Of a DNA stretch of 64,000 nt, positions 26,712 through 36,010 are shown in pieces. Below the pieces are notes generated by a model. It did not search any database and was not told where the DNA came from. It saw only the letters and a list, made by a program, of their open reading frames with translations. Origin of the DNA: Gammaproteobacteria bacterium. GTDB taxonomy: Bacteria; Pseudomonadota; Gammaproteobacteria; JAURND01. The translations under genes were made by a program, and so were the position numbers. The stretch lies in contig DASZWJ010000031.1 in assembly GCA_035546635.1 (NCBI GenBank), positions 1-64,000 of the forward strand. The letters run 5' to 3'. The stretch's first letter is position 1. Each line of letters opens with the position of its first letter.

Positions 26712-27502
26712 ACGACAATGTATTTTTTACTCAGGATGAACGGGGAGTGGCGACCATTACCTTAAACCGCCCTGAGCTGCACAATGCCTTTGATGATGCA
26801 TTAATTAAAAACTTAATCACAATACTGCAACAATTGCAGAATAATGCCGAGGTCAAAGTTGTCGTGCTGGCGGCGGCCGGCAAAAGTTTTTCTGCAGGAG
26901 CTGATCTTAACTGGATGAAACGCATGTCGGGTTATTCTTATGCAGAAAATCTCAAAGATGCCCAAGCTTTATCAGAATTATTGCAGACGCTTAAGCTGCT
27001 CAAACAACCCACGATTGCTCGAGTGCAAGGTGCAACTTTTGGCGGTGGCGTAGGTTTGGTAGCGTGTTGTGATATGGCAGTTGCTTCCAATAAAGCCAGT
27101 TTTTGTTTATCCGAAGTGAAATTTGGTTTAATTCCTGCCGTCATCAGTCCTTACGTCCTGGCAACCATCGGTGAACGTGCGATGCGGCGTTATGCCTTGA
27201 CTGCAGAAATTATTTCGGCTGAAGAGGCACAGCGTTTAGGCTTGGTGTCGGTGGTAACAACACCTGAACAATTAGATACTGCCTTACAAGAACTGTTACA
27301 TTACTTATTGCAAAATAGTCCTCAAGCCGTCAGTGCTGCCAAAGCCTTAATCAATCGTGTAAGCAGCAATCCTTATGACGAACGACATTTGCAACTAAAT
27401 ACAGAGGCAATTGCCACAATTCGCGTTTCCCCTGAAGGGCAAGAAGGATTGAATGCGTTTTTGACCAAGCGCAAACCCGCTTGGTGTCCTAAAGAATTTT
27501 AA
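26708..27502 (+). CDS. liuC: enoyl-CoA hydratase/isomerase family, methylglutaconyl-CoA hydratase-like
   Basis: 264 residues. Crotonase fold marks are present: [13 protein letters not shown], the oxyanion-hole segment [16 protein letters not shown], and [20 protein letters not shown]. The ADLNWMKRM stretch is typical of LiuC, which hydrates 3-methylglutaconyl-CoA to HMG-CoA, the substrate of the lyase encoded just before. Start ATG 26708 overlaps the mvaB stop; an in-frame upstream ATG at 26636 lies inside mvaB and is rejected. Confidence 0.9.
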   Translation: MNDNVFFTQDERGVATITLNRPELHNAFDDALIKNLITILQQLQNNAEVKVVVLAAAGKSFSAGADLNWMKRMSGYSYAENLKDAQALSELLQTLKLLKQPTIARVQGATFGGGVGLVACCDMAVASNKASFCLSEVKFGLIPAVISPYVLATIGERAMRRYALTAEIISAEEAQRLGLVSVVTTPEQLDTALQELLHYLLQNSPQAVSAAKALINRVSSNPYDERHLQLNTEAIATIRVSPEGQEGLNAFLTKRKPAWCPKEF

Positions 27503-27505
27503 ATA

Positions 27506-27545
27506 TCGCTGGTGCGAAATTCAAAAAGACACGGCGTCCCAGAAT
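27506..27545. repeat. repeat fragment (TCGCTGGTGCGAAATTCAAAAA)
   Basis: Another copy of the TCGCTGGCGCGAAATTCAA family seen at 3166 and 17884, here between convergent genes, with no second arm. Confidence 0.6.
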
Positions 27546-27554
27546 GACTCTCCC

Positions 27555-30500
27555 TCATCTCAAATTATTTTCAACCACAGCAGGGGGAGAACTGGCAGGG
27601 GTAGGCACATTGGATACTTTTGCAGCTTGCTGCGAAGACTTCCCAAAAAGGTAATTAGTAAATTGACTCCACACTGATGCTTTTGTCGTAGTCGCTTCAA
27701 CCTGGCTGCTAGGTAATTTTGTCTCAGCAGGCGCTTTTCTAGGTGTAGGTGTCTGTGCTTTAGCATCAGAAACTTGTGACGATGATCTAAAAAAGCAGTG
27801 GGACAACCTTTCCAAGAATGAAGGCTGATGAGTTTGGTTAGAAGAAGCCTTGGGACTATTATCTACAGGCTTGGTATTCCTACTTGGAGAAACCCGTACG
27901 TATCGGTGGTATCTTACTTTTGGTTCTTCTTTAGTTACTTTTGCTGCCACATGTTTTTTATCAGAATGTTTTTCTGCAAGTTTTTGTTTGTGTTTTCTAA
28001 CTTCACCTTTCAGATTTTCTGCTATTTTCTTATCAAATTGAATCTGTTCAAACAAACTAATGATTAACTTACACCGCTGTTCTCGCTTTTCTCTCGCTGC
28101 TGTTGTTGTCGGTTTATCTAATTTGACAGAAGAAGATAAATTCTTTAAAAAATAATCAACGGCTGCGCTAGATCCTTCTCGTCGGCTAGTTTCAATACTC
28201 CTTTGCATCATCCGTAAATGCCTATGTGTTATATGGATATGTTTTCCGCTCAGATCAAATAATGCTTGCTCAAGTTTGTGTTGATTTCCTCTTTCAATCA
28301 CTTTAAGAAGGCTATTATCATCTGGCCGCAGGTATTTGGCATTAAGATTACCCAAGACCTGTAATGCAGCATCACGCTCCGTTATGCAAAATGCTCTCTC
28401 CTCTGCTAATCTTTTACCGTCAGCTATTATAGCTTCTAACCTAGCAAGCTCTGTTGTTTTAAGTTTCCCAGCTTCAGCTTCCCGCAAATCATGTCTAGCA
28501 CCAGCAGAGAGTTGGTGAATTTTTCTAGTTAAAATATGTATGTGATAAGCTCGATTTGCAAATATTTTGACTTGCTCATTGAAAGCATTTCGTTGTGGGT
28601 TAGAGCCAGAATCTTCATGTTTTATTTCACGGGGTATCAAATTTGGAACAACGATTGGTGTAGGTGCTTTAAACGCAAATGACATGGGATCATTACGAGG
28701 GTCAGAATAGCCCCTAATAGTTCTTGCGGCAACAGCCGACTCAGATTTAGGCGCACCCTCTTTTTTTAGAGCAGGTTCGGGATCGTGTTTGCGTGTATCC
28801 CCCGCTGTTTGAGCAGAATGACTGTTAACAGTTCCTGTAGTAGCAGGTTCGGATTTAAGTGCATCTCCCGTTTTTAGAGCAGACTCAGGTTTATCTGTAT
28901 CATCGGCTATTTGAGATAGATCTATATTCTTCATTGTCTGTTGATAGGTTAATCTGGCTTTCGAACTAAGCCTTTGTGCCATTCTTTTGCTAATCTCAAT
29001 CTGTTCAGAAAGTCCTAAAATAGCATCACATAACTCCTTATTCTCACCTTTTGAAAGTTGCTCATGTGATATCTGTCCAGCAGATTTTTCTGAAATAAAA
29101 TCTTTAACATCATCGAGACTTTTAAATTTTACAACTTTTAAATCATCAACTGATAATTGCTCTAAACTACTCGCCTCTTTTTGCTTTTTGTCAGTACTTA
29201 CACCGGATGATTTCAATAAATTTTTTAAATTATCTACCATCTTAGATCGAAGCTCTTCGACATGCAAAGCAGAAATATCGACGTCAAAATCATGTCCAAA
29301 TTTTGCGAATTTTCTACTAAGTTTATCTGCAAAGCGCTTATGCCATTTTTCACCTTTTTGTCCAACTCTGTCCTTTTTTTCTCCACTTACTTGTTCAGAA
29401 GTATTAGGATTACCCAAGTTATCATCGAGTTTTCCTTCCATTTCTTGCATATATTGACAATACTGCTCTTGAACATCTTCAATTTCTTCATTTATCTTAC
29501 CATCAGCTTCCTTTCTGGCTTCTGCTTTAAGACTATTTGCAGTTATTTTAGAAGCTTCCATTTGATGGAAAATATCCAAGACAGACTCACAATCTTTCCT
29601 ATCTTCCTCTGTCATTTTTGATAAATCAATGGACTGTAATGTGCCTGATTTACGCAAAAGTGTTTCAACAACTTTATGGCTGTCTTTACCACTCAAGTCT
29701 ACCTCTTTCAGATCAGCAGCTGTTAAAACAACAGGCTTATCCTTGGGTGATTTTGCGTCAGATGTCTGTGGTGTAAGTTTCAATGCTAAACGATTTAATG
29801 TCACTAAAACCCTATCTTGAAGTCTTTTAACATGTAAAGCAGAGATATCTACCTTATCAATCTTCTTGAATTTCTCGCTAAGTCTGTTGATCAATACGCC
29901 TTTAAAGTAATCTTTTAGATGCTTAGCTCTTGATCTTCTGCCAACCTCATGATTTTCTGCACTCGCATCGGTTTTGCCTTCCTGCCAAGACAATTGCATA
30001 AATCGGCTATATTGTTCTTGCAAATCTTTTTCTTCATTATTGTTCGATTTATTTCCTTTGCTGCGAGTAAGCATCCCTTTAAACACAGAAGATTTTGTCG
30101 GTTGATGCTGTTTTCGATCTTCCTCTTTGACAACCTCTGGCTGTGATTCAGTCGATTGTTTAAGATCGGCTATTAGCTTAGCGGTTTCTTGAAATACTTC
30201 TGCTTCTTTTTTAGTGTCTTCAATTTTCTCGAAAAGTTTTAAAATAGCATCACAATCTCCTTTGTCTTCATTTCCCAGCTCTAATCCTTGATCTTTAAAT
30301 AATTGAGATTTTCCTAAAATAGCTTTAACCACTTCTAAGCTATCCTTTTTATCTCCAGTATCAGTGAGTCCTGGTGCAACTGCAAGATCATCAGGCGTAA
30401 GTTCTGTCACATTTTTATTATTTTGTGATTTTATATCACCCTTAGCTTTTTTTAATTTCAATGCCAAATTATTTAATTTTTGTAAAGCTTGATCGCGGAG

Positions 30501-31157
30501 CTCTTTGACATATGCAGCAGAAATATCGATAGATGAAGCACTATCAGTAGATCGATCAACTTTTTGGTCACGTAATTTATCACTAAGTTTTTCTATTAAT
30601 TTGTGCTTGCGAGCCTCTAATCTGCGATCACGAGCTTGCTTGAGCCTTTTTTTGAAAGCTTTCACACGTTTAAAGGTAAATCTTTCAGAAACTGATAGTT
30701 CAGTACTTCCGCCATCTTTGGGTTTACGAGTACGAGCTTGTTTGAGCTTTGCTCTGAGAGCTTTTAGACGTCTAAAGGTAACCTTTTCAGTAGTTGATTG
30801 TTTAGCGCTTTCATCCTGGTCGCTCATTTCTAATTTCTCATCCTTCAGTTTCATATACTCGCTATATTGTCTTTGAAGTTTTGTTACTTCATTTTCAGGT
30901 GGTTTGCGCTGAAGTTTACTTCTTAGATTTGCCATTCTCGGAAATTGATTCTCACTAGCTCCTTGTGTAGGAGGTATGAGAGTAGAAGTATGGATTTTAG
31001 GCGCTTCTGTAGAATTTTTGGGGGTAGGTGACTTTTGTGGAGAGTGCGTCTGATCTATGCTTAAGATAGGATCTTCGCCCTTCATAGTTTGAGGTCTAGA
31101 AACAAAGGGCTCTGCATCGCCGGTTTTTTCAGATGGTTCGTATTTAAAATGACTCAT
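27555..31157 (-). CDS. large coiled-coil protein with internal repeats, effector-like
   Basis: 1200 residues, very rich in Lys, Glu, Asp, Ser, mostly helical. At least three units repeat, each opening with a QxQYSxYM-type motif (near 99, 382, 566), followed by a basic stretch, DISALHVxxLxxxxL (near 211, 435, 626), then an LxLFEQIExxKxxA helix; a fourth, more diverged unit follows with a final LFEQIQFDKKIAENL helix. The first ~90 and last ~150 residues are disordered and rich in Pro, Thr and Ser. No signal peptide, membrane segment or enzyme motif. The helix motif also occurs in the 329-residue protein at 7818-8807. Such proteins are typical of Dot/Icm substrates, but secretion is unproven. 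The reverse strand shows several open frames, which are shadows of the biased codons. Confidence 0.75.
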   Translation of the reverse strand: MSHFKYEPSEKTGDAEPFVSRPQTMKGEDPILSIDQTHSPQKSPTPKNSTEAPKIHTSTLIPPTQGASENQFPRMANLRSKLQRKPPENEVTKLQRQYSEYMKLKDEKLEMSDQDESAKQSTTEKVTFRRLKALRAKLKQARTRKPKDGGSTELSVSERFTFKRVKAFKKRLKQARDRRLEARKHKLIEKLSDKLRDQKVDRSTDSASSIDISAAYVKELRDQALQKLNNLALKLKKAKGDIKSQNNKNVTELTPDDLAVAPGLTDTGDKKDSLEVVKAILGKSQLFKDQGLELGNEDKGDCDAILKLFEKIEDTKKEAEVFQETAKLIADLKQSTESQPEVVKEEDRKQHQPTKSSVFKGMLTRSKGNKSNNNEEKDLQEQYSRFMQLSWQEGKTDASAENHEVGRRSRAKHLKDYFKGVLINRLSEKFKKIDKVDISALHVKRLQDRVLVTLNRLALKLTPQTSDAKSPKDKPVVLTAADLKEVDLSGKDSHKVVETLLRKSGTLQSIDLSKMTEEDRKDCESVLDIFHQMEASKITANSLKAEARKEADGKINEEIEDVQEQYCQYMQEMEGKLDDNLGNPNTSEQVSGEKKDRVGQKGEKWHKRFADKLSRKFAKFGHDFDVDISALHVEELRSKMVDNLKNLLKSSGVSTDKKQKEASSLEQLSVDDLKVVKFKSLDDVKDFISEKSAGQISHEQLSKGENKELCDAILGLSEQIEISKRMAQRLSSKARLTYQQTMKNIDLSQIADDTDKPESALKTGDALKSEPATTGTVNSHSAQTAGDTRKHDPEPALKKEGAPKSESAVAARTIRGYSDPRNDPMSFAFKAPTPIVVPNLIPREIKHEDSGSNPQRNAFNEQVKIFANRAYHIHILTRKIHQLSAGARHDLREAEAGKLKTTELARLEAIIADGKRLAEERAFCITERDAALQVLGNLNAKYLRPDDNSLLKVIERGNQHKLEQALFDLSGKHIHITHRHLRMMQRSIETSRREGSSAAVDYFLKNLSSSVKLDKPTTTAAREKREQRCKLIISLFEQIQFDKKIAENLKGEVRKHKQKLAEKHSDKKHVAAKVTKEEPKVRYHRYVRVSPSRNTKPVDNSPKASSNQTHQPSFLERLSHCFFRSSSQVSDAKAQTPTPRKAPAETKLPSSQVEATTTKASVWSQFTNYLFGKSSQQAAKVSNVPTPASSPPAVVENNLR

Positions 31158-31654
31158 ATTACCCTACCCCTTAGCTTCAGTTGAATAGTAGATTGCCCTT
31201 TTATTAAGAGAACCTACCTAATTATTTTTATTTTAGATTGCTAAAGTTAAGCATAGTCAACTTAAACTAGTATTAAATACATTGCTTATTTTGAGCAAAA
31301 AACTTCTGTATAAAACAAAAAGGACACAAAGTAAGCGTTGTCATTCCCGCGCAAGCGAATCTATTTCTTTTCCGGCACACAGCCTAAATCAGGATAGATT
31401 CCGGCCTACGCGGGAATGACGAGGGTTTTTATAGGGTGAATAGTTATGATTAAATTTAGATAGGATTTAGTGAACAGAAAAATAAGTTGCCTCATTGCTT
31501 AACCCACAAATAGCAGATTTGCTTGCGACGGCAATCCAAATAAAGCTATACTCACGCCACTCAAACCTCTTTCCGCTTGGATTTCCTTCGTTCATAACCA
31601 CTCCCATCTCCCTTTTTCAAAGGGAGACAGCACTTATAAAAAAGGAGCCAAATC
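31158..31654. other. intergenic region with a palindromic element
   Basis: The first 160 bases are AT-rich and should hold the promoter of the 1200-residue gene. A palindrome lies at 31340-31420. An open frame at 31495-31707 overlaps the next gene's start and looks fortuitous. Nothing else seen. Confidence 0.5.
31340..31420. repeat. palindromic repeat with GTCATTCCCGCG ends
   Basis: 81 bp, ends GTCATTCCCGCG and CGCGGGAATGAC, with inner arms around GAATCTAT and ATAGATTC. The CATTCCCGCG word links it to the inverted repeat at 3195. Confidence 0.8.
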
Positions 31655-32161
31655 ATGCACTTATATATGATTTATTTAGGCGGGAAACACACAAATTCTT
31701 TAATTGAATTACATGATGTGCGTTTTGTCGCGGGCAATACGATTGAAGAGACTTACCCTTTACTGCGAGAAAGCTGGTGGGGTGTGCCTGACAGTTTGCA
31801 TTTAGATGCTTGGGGGATTGTGAGACAAGTGGATGGCTATGATATTCATTTGAAAGATTTTCCTAGCCAGGGTAGAGAGCAGCTCTATTTTGCTAATTTG
31901 GGCGGCTATGATCCTTTAGAATTTACCGAGCTGCATAAAAATATTTGTATTGTTGCTGAGAATGACTTAGAGGCTAAAAAGAAAGCCAGGGACAAGATTA
32001 CCGACTGGAAATTACCGCATAAGGATTATATTCATGCAGTGGAGGGAGTTTGGCAAATACAGACGATGCTGGCCGCGCAGAATCAATTCATCCATCTTGA
32101 ATTAGCGAAAAAAACTCTTCCTTTTGAATTTACTAGCAATTATGTGCCTATTGCAGTTTAA
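31655..32161 (+). CDS. DUF1543 family protein
   Basis: 168 residues. MIYLGGKHTNSLIELHDV near the N terminus and the paired pattern of short alpha/beta repeats (VRFVAGNTIEETYPLL, DAWGIVRQVDGYDIHL) match DUF1543, a family of unknown function found in Legionella and other gammaproteobacteria. AAAAAGGAG lies seven bases before the ATG. It precedes an SDR gene by 18 bp and is probably co-transcribed with it. Confidence 0.85.
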   Translation: MHLYMIYLGGKHTNSLIELHDVRFVAGNTIEETYPLLRESWWGVPDSLHLDAWGIVRQVDGYDIHLKDFPSQGREQLYFANLGGYDPLEFTELHKNICIVAENDLEAKKKARDKITDWKLPHKDYIHAVEGVWQIQTMLAAQNQFIHLELAKKTLPFEFTSNYVPIAV

Positions 32162-32179
32162 CTATTGCTGGAGAAAATT

Positions 32180-33013
32180 ATGCCACAACCAATCAATACC
32201 AAAAAAAATCTTTTCATCAGCGGCGCCAACGGCCAAGTAGGAAAATTACTGCAAAAACATCTATCTCCTCATTACAACCTACGCCTGGGTGATATTACCC
32301 AATGCGATACCGCCTACTCTCAAGATATCCACTCGATCGACATTTTACAACCGCAAATGCTCAATACGGTATTGGATAATATCGACTGCGTCATTCACCT
32401 AGCAGCCATTGCCACAGAAATTGACGATGCCGATGCCGTCTTAACCACCAATATTTTAGGCACCAAAAATATGCTAGAAGCCACCAGACAAGCCCAGGTC
32501 CCACGCTTTATTCTGGCCAGCTCCATCCATGCGGTGGGTTTTTATCCACGCACCCAAACTTTATCACGCCTTATCACCCCAAGAGCCAGCGGATTCTACG
32601 GCGTCAGCAAAATTGCCAGCGAAGCTTTAGTCCGATTATATGCTGATAAATATGGCTTATCTGGTATTTGTCTTAGAATTAATTCATTACAGCCACAACC
32701 CAAGGACAAACGCCAATTAACTACCTGGCTGAGTGAAGGGGATGCAGTACGATTATTTCAAGCAGCCATTGAGGCACCACTTGATCTGCATTTTGAGATT
32801 ATTTACGGCATCTCCAATAACACGCGTAAAAAACTCGACAATACAGGTGCACAGATTGCTTTTTCGCCGCAAGATGATGCGGAAAATTATCTAGAAGTGC
32901 TGGAAAAAAATGCGCTGCCGGAGGGTGAAATTGCTCAACTTTTTCACGGCGGACCATTTACTGAAAAATTTTTTGATGGTGATCTGGATAAAACTTTAAC
33001 TCACCCCCTTTGA
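32180..33013 (+). CDS. NAD-dependent epimerase/dehydratase, uronate dehydrogenase-like
   Basis: 277 residues. Extended SDR fold: NAD-binding GANGQVGKLLQKHL, DCVIHLAAIA, active-site Ser in ASSIHAVGF and YGVSK with the catalytic Tyr and Lys. The overall pattern and RINSLQPQPKDKRQLTTWLS are closest to uronate dehydrogenases, which oxidise galacturonate or glucuronate to the lactone, but the substrate is inferred. GGAG lies before ATG 32180; a TTG 15 bases upstream is less likely. The stop codon TGA and the last residues (THPL) fall inside a dispersed CACCCCCTTTGAAAAAGGGGG palindrome. Confidence 0.85.
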   Translation: MPQPINTKKNLFISGANGQVGKLLQKHLSPHYNLRLGDITQCDTAYSQDIHSIDILQPQMLNTVLDNIDCVIHLAAIATEIDDADAVLTTNILGTKNMLEATRQAQVPRFILASSIHAVGFYPRTQTLSRLITPRASGFYGVSKIASEALVRLYADKYGLSGICLRINSLQPQPKDKRQLTTWLSEGDAVRLFQAAIEAPLDLHFEIIYGISNNTRKKLDNTGAQIAFSPQDDAENYLEVLEKNALPEGEIAQLFHGGPFTEKFFDGDLDKTLTHPL

Positions 33014-33025
33014 AAAAGGGGGTGA
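33001..33025. repeat. dispersed palindrome overlapping a stop codon
   Basis: TCACCCCCTTTGAAAAAGG and its continuation; same family as at 6210, 54883 and 59620. The TGA inside it terminates the SDR gene. Confidence 0.85.
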
Positions 33026-33037
33026 AATTTAGAATTA

Positions 33038-33640
33038 TCATCTTTCATAATAAAAACACAAAGCCGAATCCCAACTACACTCCACCACAAATATACTTTT
33101 CAAACGCATTTTCAAGGAAGATAACGGACGCAAACTAAACACCTGCCGCACCTTAGGCTGGTGGTTGATTTTGTTACCGATTGCAATCAATAATTCCTGC
33201 GTAAAACACGTTGAACAAGTATAAACAATTGTCGCATCCTGCCATGAAGCCTTGATAAAATCATCACAAATAAAATCCAACTCTCGTGCATTTTCCCAAA
33301 ACTCTGGGAAATCCGCAGCCACCTGCTCCTTAACGACTTGCGCTTGGGAATTGACTACGGAAGATGCCTCAATACCTATCACCTTTTTAATATCCGTTTG
33401 CAAAAAAACCTGTAAAGCAAACTTCCCCAATCCCGATCCTAAATCTAATAAAATATCGTCAGAAGAATAATTAAAATGTTTAATTAATTTCTTAACACTG
33501 GGATAAAGCAATTCTCCATAAGTGACACAAACGCCAGCTTTTAAAAATAAATCCCGCTCCTGTTCTGAATAACCCTGATAGCCTTGTGTATTCTGGTAGA
33601 CTTTAGTCAAATACCCCTGATATAGTTCATCATCGTTCAT
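33038..33640 (-). CDS. DOT1-like SAM-dependent methyltransferase
   Basis: 200 residues from ATG 33640, which has AGGA nine bases upstream; an ATG at 33667 is less likely. The class I methyltransferase core reads ILLDLGSGLGKFALQVFL (motif I, 66-73) and GIEAS with E91, preceded by YGELLYPSVKKLI. The YGE, DLGSGxG and GIE order is the DOT1 pattern, the enzyme that methylates histone H3 lysine 79 in eukaryotes. DOT1-like proteins also exist in Legionella. FICDDF near residue 120 would be the post-motif that closes the SAM pocket. Substrate unknown. Confidence 0.75.
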   Translation of the reverse strand: MNDDELYQGYLTKVYQNTQGYQGYSEQERDLFLKAGVCVTYGELLYPSVKKLIKHFNYSSDDILLDLGSGLGKFALQVFLQTDIKKVIGIEASSVVNSQAQVVKEQVAADFPEFWENARELDFICDDFIKASWQDATIVYTCSTCFTQELLIAIGNKINHQPKVRQVFSLRPLSSLKMRLKSIFVVECSWDSALCFYYER

Positions 33641-33660
33641 AATGGATATCCTAAAATTCA

Positions 33661-34680
33661 GTGTCACGGGAAAAACGCTTAAATTATTTTAAAACCGCGG
33701 TCATCGCAAGGAATTTAGCTGAAACCGCCCACCCCTCATACCGTGCGTTATTTTACCGCTTGGTATTCATCCGTCGCATGGCGGAATTTTTCATCAGCGC
33801 TTTATTAGTTTTTGGCGGCCAACAATTTATTATTGCGAATCATTTTTTCTCGCCACTTTGGCCGGCAACTGGGGTGGCGCTTGCCGCCGTGTTTTTGCGC
33901 GGTAATTTCCCGTTATTGGGCATCTTTTTTGGCGCATTGGCCAGCTATGTCCTCAGTCATACCCCCTTTAGCATCAGTTTAATACACAGCGGCTTATTAG
34001 TTATCTATGTTTACCTCACGCGGGCGCTAGCGCTGCGTCTAATTGGTCCCATCGCCCCTATCGCTGACAATGCAGTTTTATGGAAGTTTTATGGCTTAAT
34101 CATTGCCTCAAGTGTCGTGCTCAGCTATCTAGAATTTGTCATTCTCACTCAATCTCTTTTACCCAACCTGTCGCTATGGTATATGGGCTGGCTAGGTGAA
34201 ATGAACGGAATATTGTGCATTCTGCCATTTTGCCTGATATTTGATCCTTTTATCTCAAAACGCTATTTTCGCCAACCAGTTCAGCTGTGGTGGGTGCTGG
34301 CTTTGGTGATTATACTAGGTCATTTATTTTATTTTGCAGTGCCAACGGGTATTATTTTAATTTTATCTTGTGCATTTCTTGTCATTCTAGCTTTTTATGC
34401 CAAATATTTTGGCCAATTTCCGACTTGTTTTACTTTACTGGGTATAGCAATGATTTATTTAAGCGCTACCCGGCCGGGCTTGCATTTATTTCATAGCAGT
34501 TCATCGGGGTTTCAAGATAAAGTCCTATTAACTATTTTTACACTGACGGTTATGCTAAGCATCAGCATTGCTACCCAAACTAGATCTAAAAATTTTCCTT
34601 CTCCCACAAGGGGAGAAGGAAAAAAGCTAAGGCTTTTAATAGGATTTAGTTATTGCCTCAAGTTTAACCATGCGACTTAA
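33661..34680 (+). CDS. MASE1-domain integral membrane sensor protein, C terminus altered by a repeat
   Basis: 339 residues with eight or so membrane helices. FFSPLWPATGVALAAVFLRG is the MASE1 signature, a sensory membrane domain normally fused to GGDEF, EAL or kinase domains. None follows here: after the last helix the frame enters a CCTTCTCCCACAAGGGGAGAAGG repeat (residues FPSPTRGEG) and stops 17 bases inside the 3' end of the convergent guaD gene. It may therefore be a truncated sensor. Start taken as GTG 33661, only 20 bp from the divergent methyltransferase start; ATG 33778 is an alternative. Confidence 0.75.
   Translation: MSREKRLNYFKTAVIARNLAETAHPSYRALFYRLVFIRRMAEFFISALLVFGGQQFIIANHFFSPLWPATGVALAAVFLRGNFPLLGIFFGALASYVLSHTPFSISLIHSGLLVIYVYLTRALALRLIGPIAPIADNAVLWKFYGLIIASSVVLSYLEFVILTQSLLPNLSLWYMGWLGEMNGILCILPFCLIFDPFISKRYFRQPVQLWWVLALVIILGHLFYFAVPTGIILILSCAFLVILAFYAKYFGQFPTCFTLLGIAMIYLSATRPGLHLFHSSSSGFQDKVLLTIFTLTVMLSISIATQTRSKNFPSPTRGEGKKLRLLIGFSYCLKFNHAT
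34597..34619. repeat. palindrome CCTTCTCCCAC-AAG-GGGAGAAGG inside a coding region
   Basis: Same word as in the palindromes at 18030 and 38680. Here it encodes part of the MASE1 protein's tail. Confidence 0.85.
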
Positions 34681-36010
34681 TATACGCCTGCTCCCCATAA
34701 ATATAAGTAGCCTCAATATTCTGGGTATCCCCCACCGTCATTAAAACAAACAGCTTCTCAAAAATATCCATCTCTTCTGCCAAACGATAACGAAGAAACG
34801 ATGAAACCTTAAGATCAATCACAATAAAATCCGCTTCCTTACCCGCACTAAAATTACCAATTTTATGATCTAAGCCCAAGGCTTTAGCGGCACCCAATGT
34901 GCAAGCAAACCAACGCACCATACTCGGCAGTTTATAACTATTTAGCATCGCCACCTTATAAACATCATCCATCACCGCAAACAGCGACAAACTATTACCC
35001 CCACCCCAATCCGTGCCTAAAGTAATTTTATCTGTATATAGCCTCGCCTGCTCAAAATTAAATAACCCACTACCCAAAAAATTATTGCTTAACGGACAAG
35101 TAGAAATAATCGCCTGTGACTGCTTGAACAATTCTAATTCGGCCTCAGTTAAATGCACACAATGCCCAAAAACCGTTTGCGGGGTGACCAAACCAAAATG
35201 CGAATACACATCCATATAATTTTTACTCCAAGGAAAAGCCCTCTTGACTTCTTCGACCTCTGACACATTTTCATCTAAATGGGTCTGCACATAAAGATCT
35301 GGATGTTCCTTTTTGAGCGCACCACATAGTTCCAACAATTGCTCTGAACAAGACAACGCAAATCGCGGTGAAATACAAAATGACAACCGGTGTTTGTTAT
35401 GCCACTTGGCAATTAATTTTTTAGTATTATCATAATTCTCTTGGGTCGATAATTTAAAATCACTGGTCGGATTCGTATCCATCAAAATATTACCGGTAAT
35501 AAACCGCATGTTTCTTTTATCCAATTCTTCGAAAAATATATTCATCGCCTCATAATACAAAGGCCCATAAGAAACAGCAGTGGTGGTACCATTTTTGACT
35601 AATTCATCGAGAAAAAAATTAAGATTTTTGCGCGCAAAATCACTATCCTTATACTCACTTTCACCCGGAAACACATAATCATTCAACCACTCCAGTAACT
35701 TTTCTCCATAAGCTGCGACAATCGCACTTTGACAGGCATGTTGATGGGTATCGATAAACCCAGGCGTAATCAGCTTACCACTATAATCAATCACCTTCAT
35801 ACCATCTAACTTATTTTTTAAATCCGCATAGGCTCCAGCTGTTTTAACTTTCCCAGCCTCTACGATTAAAACACCATCTTCAATATAAACATACTGACTA
35901 TTTTTATAATTATCACCCAATCCTTCTTGCTTTCTTTTGGGGACATTCTCCAACGTGGCTGAATCTTTAAAATAAAAAATGGCACCACGATAAGCTGTGC
36001 TCTTGTTCAT
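34664..36010 (-). CDS. guaD: guanine deaminase
   Basis: 448 residues, usual length. Zinc amidohydrolase that converts guanine to xanthine and ammonia. GKLITPGFIDTHQHACQSA holds the HxH metal motif, followed by EKLLEWLNDYVFPGE typical of guanine deaminase, VQTHLDE, VFGHCVHLTE, and TLGTDWGGG with the metal aspartate. ATG 36010 overlaps the stop of the upstream MFS gene (ATGA) and has AAGGAG six bases upstream. The upstream in-frame ATG at 36082 is inside the MFS gene and rejected. Its 3' end overlaps the convergent MASE1 gene by 17 bp. Confidence 0.93.
   Translation of the reverse strand: MNKSTAYRGAIFYFKDSATLENVPKRKQEGLGDNYKNSQYVYIEDGVLIVEAGKVKTAGAYADLKNKLDGMKVIDYSGKLITPGFIDTHQHACQSAIVAAYGEKLLEWLNDYVFPGESEYKDSDFARKNLNFFLDELVKNGTTTAVSYGPLYYEAMNIFFEELDKRNMRFITGNILMDTNPTSDFKLSTQENYDNTKKLIAKWHNKHRLSFCISPRFALSCSEQLLELCGALKKEHPDLYVQTHLDENVSEVEEVKRAFPWSKNYMDVYSHFGLVTPQTVFGHCVHLTEAELELFKQSQAIISTCPLSNNFLGSGLFNFEQARLYTDKITLGTDWGGGNSLSLFAVMDDVYKVAMLNSYKLPSMVRWFACTLGAAKALGLDHKIGNFSAGKEADFIVIDLKVSSFLRYRLAEEMDIFEKLFVLMTVGDTQNIEATYIYGEQAYIKSHG

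Noticed and set aside
27828..30876. Several plus-strand open frames inside 27555-31157
   Set aside because: They are antisense to a long repetitive coding frame with biased codons, lack ribosome sites and have no recognisable domains.
31190..31260. PmrA-type box upstream of the 1200-residue protein
   Set aside because: TTAA half-sites are present but their spacing (15) does not fit the 11-base period.
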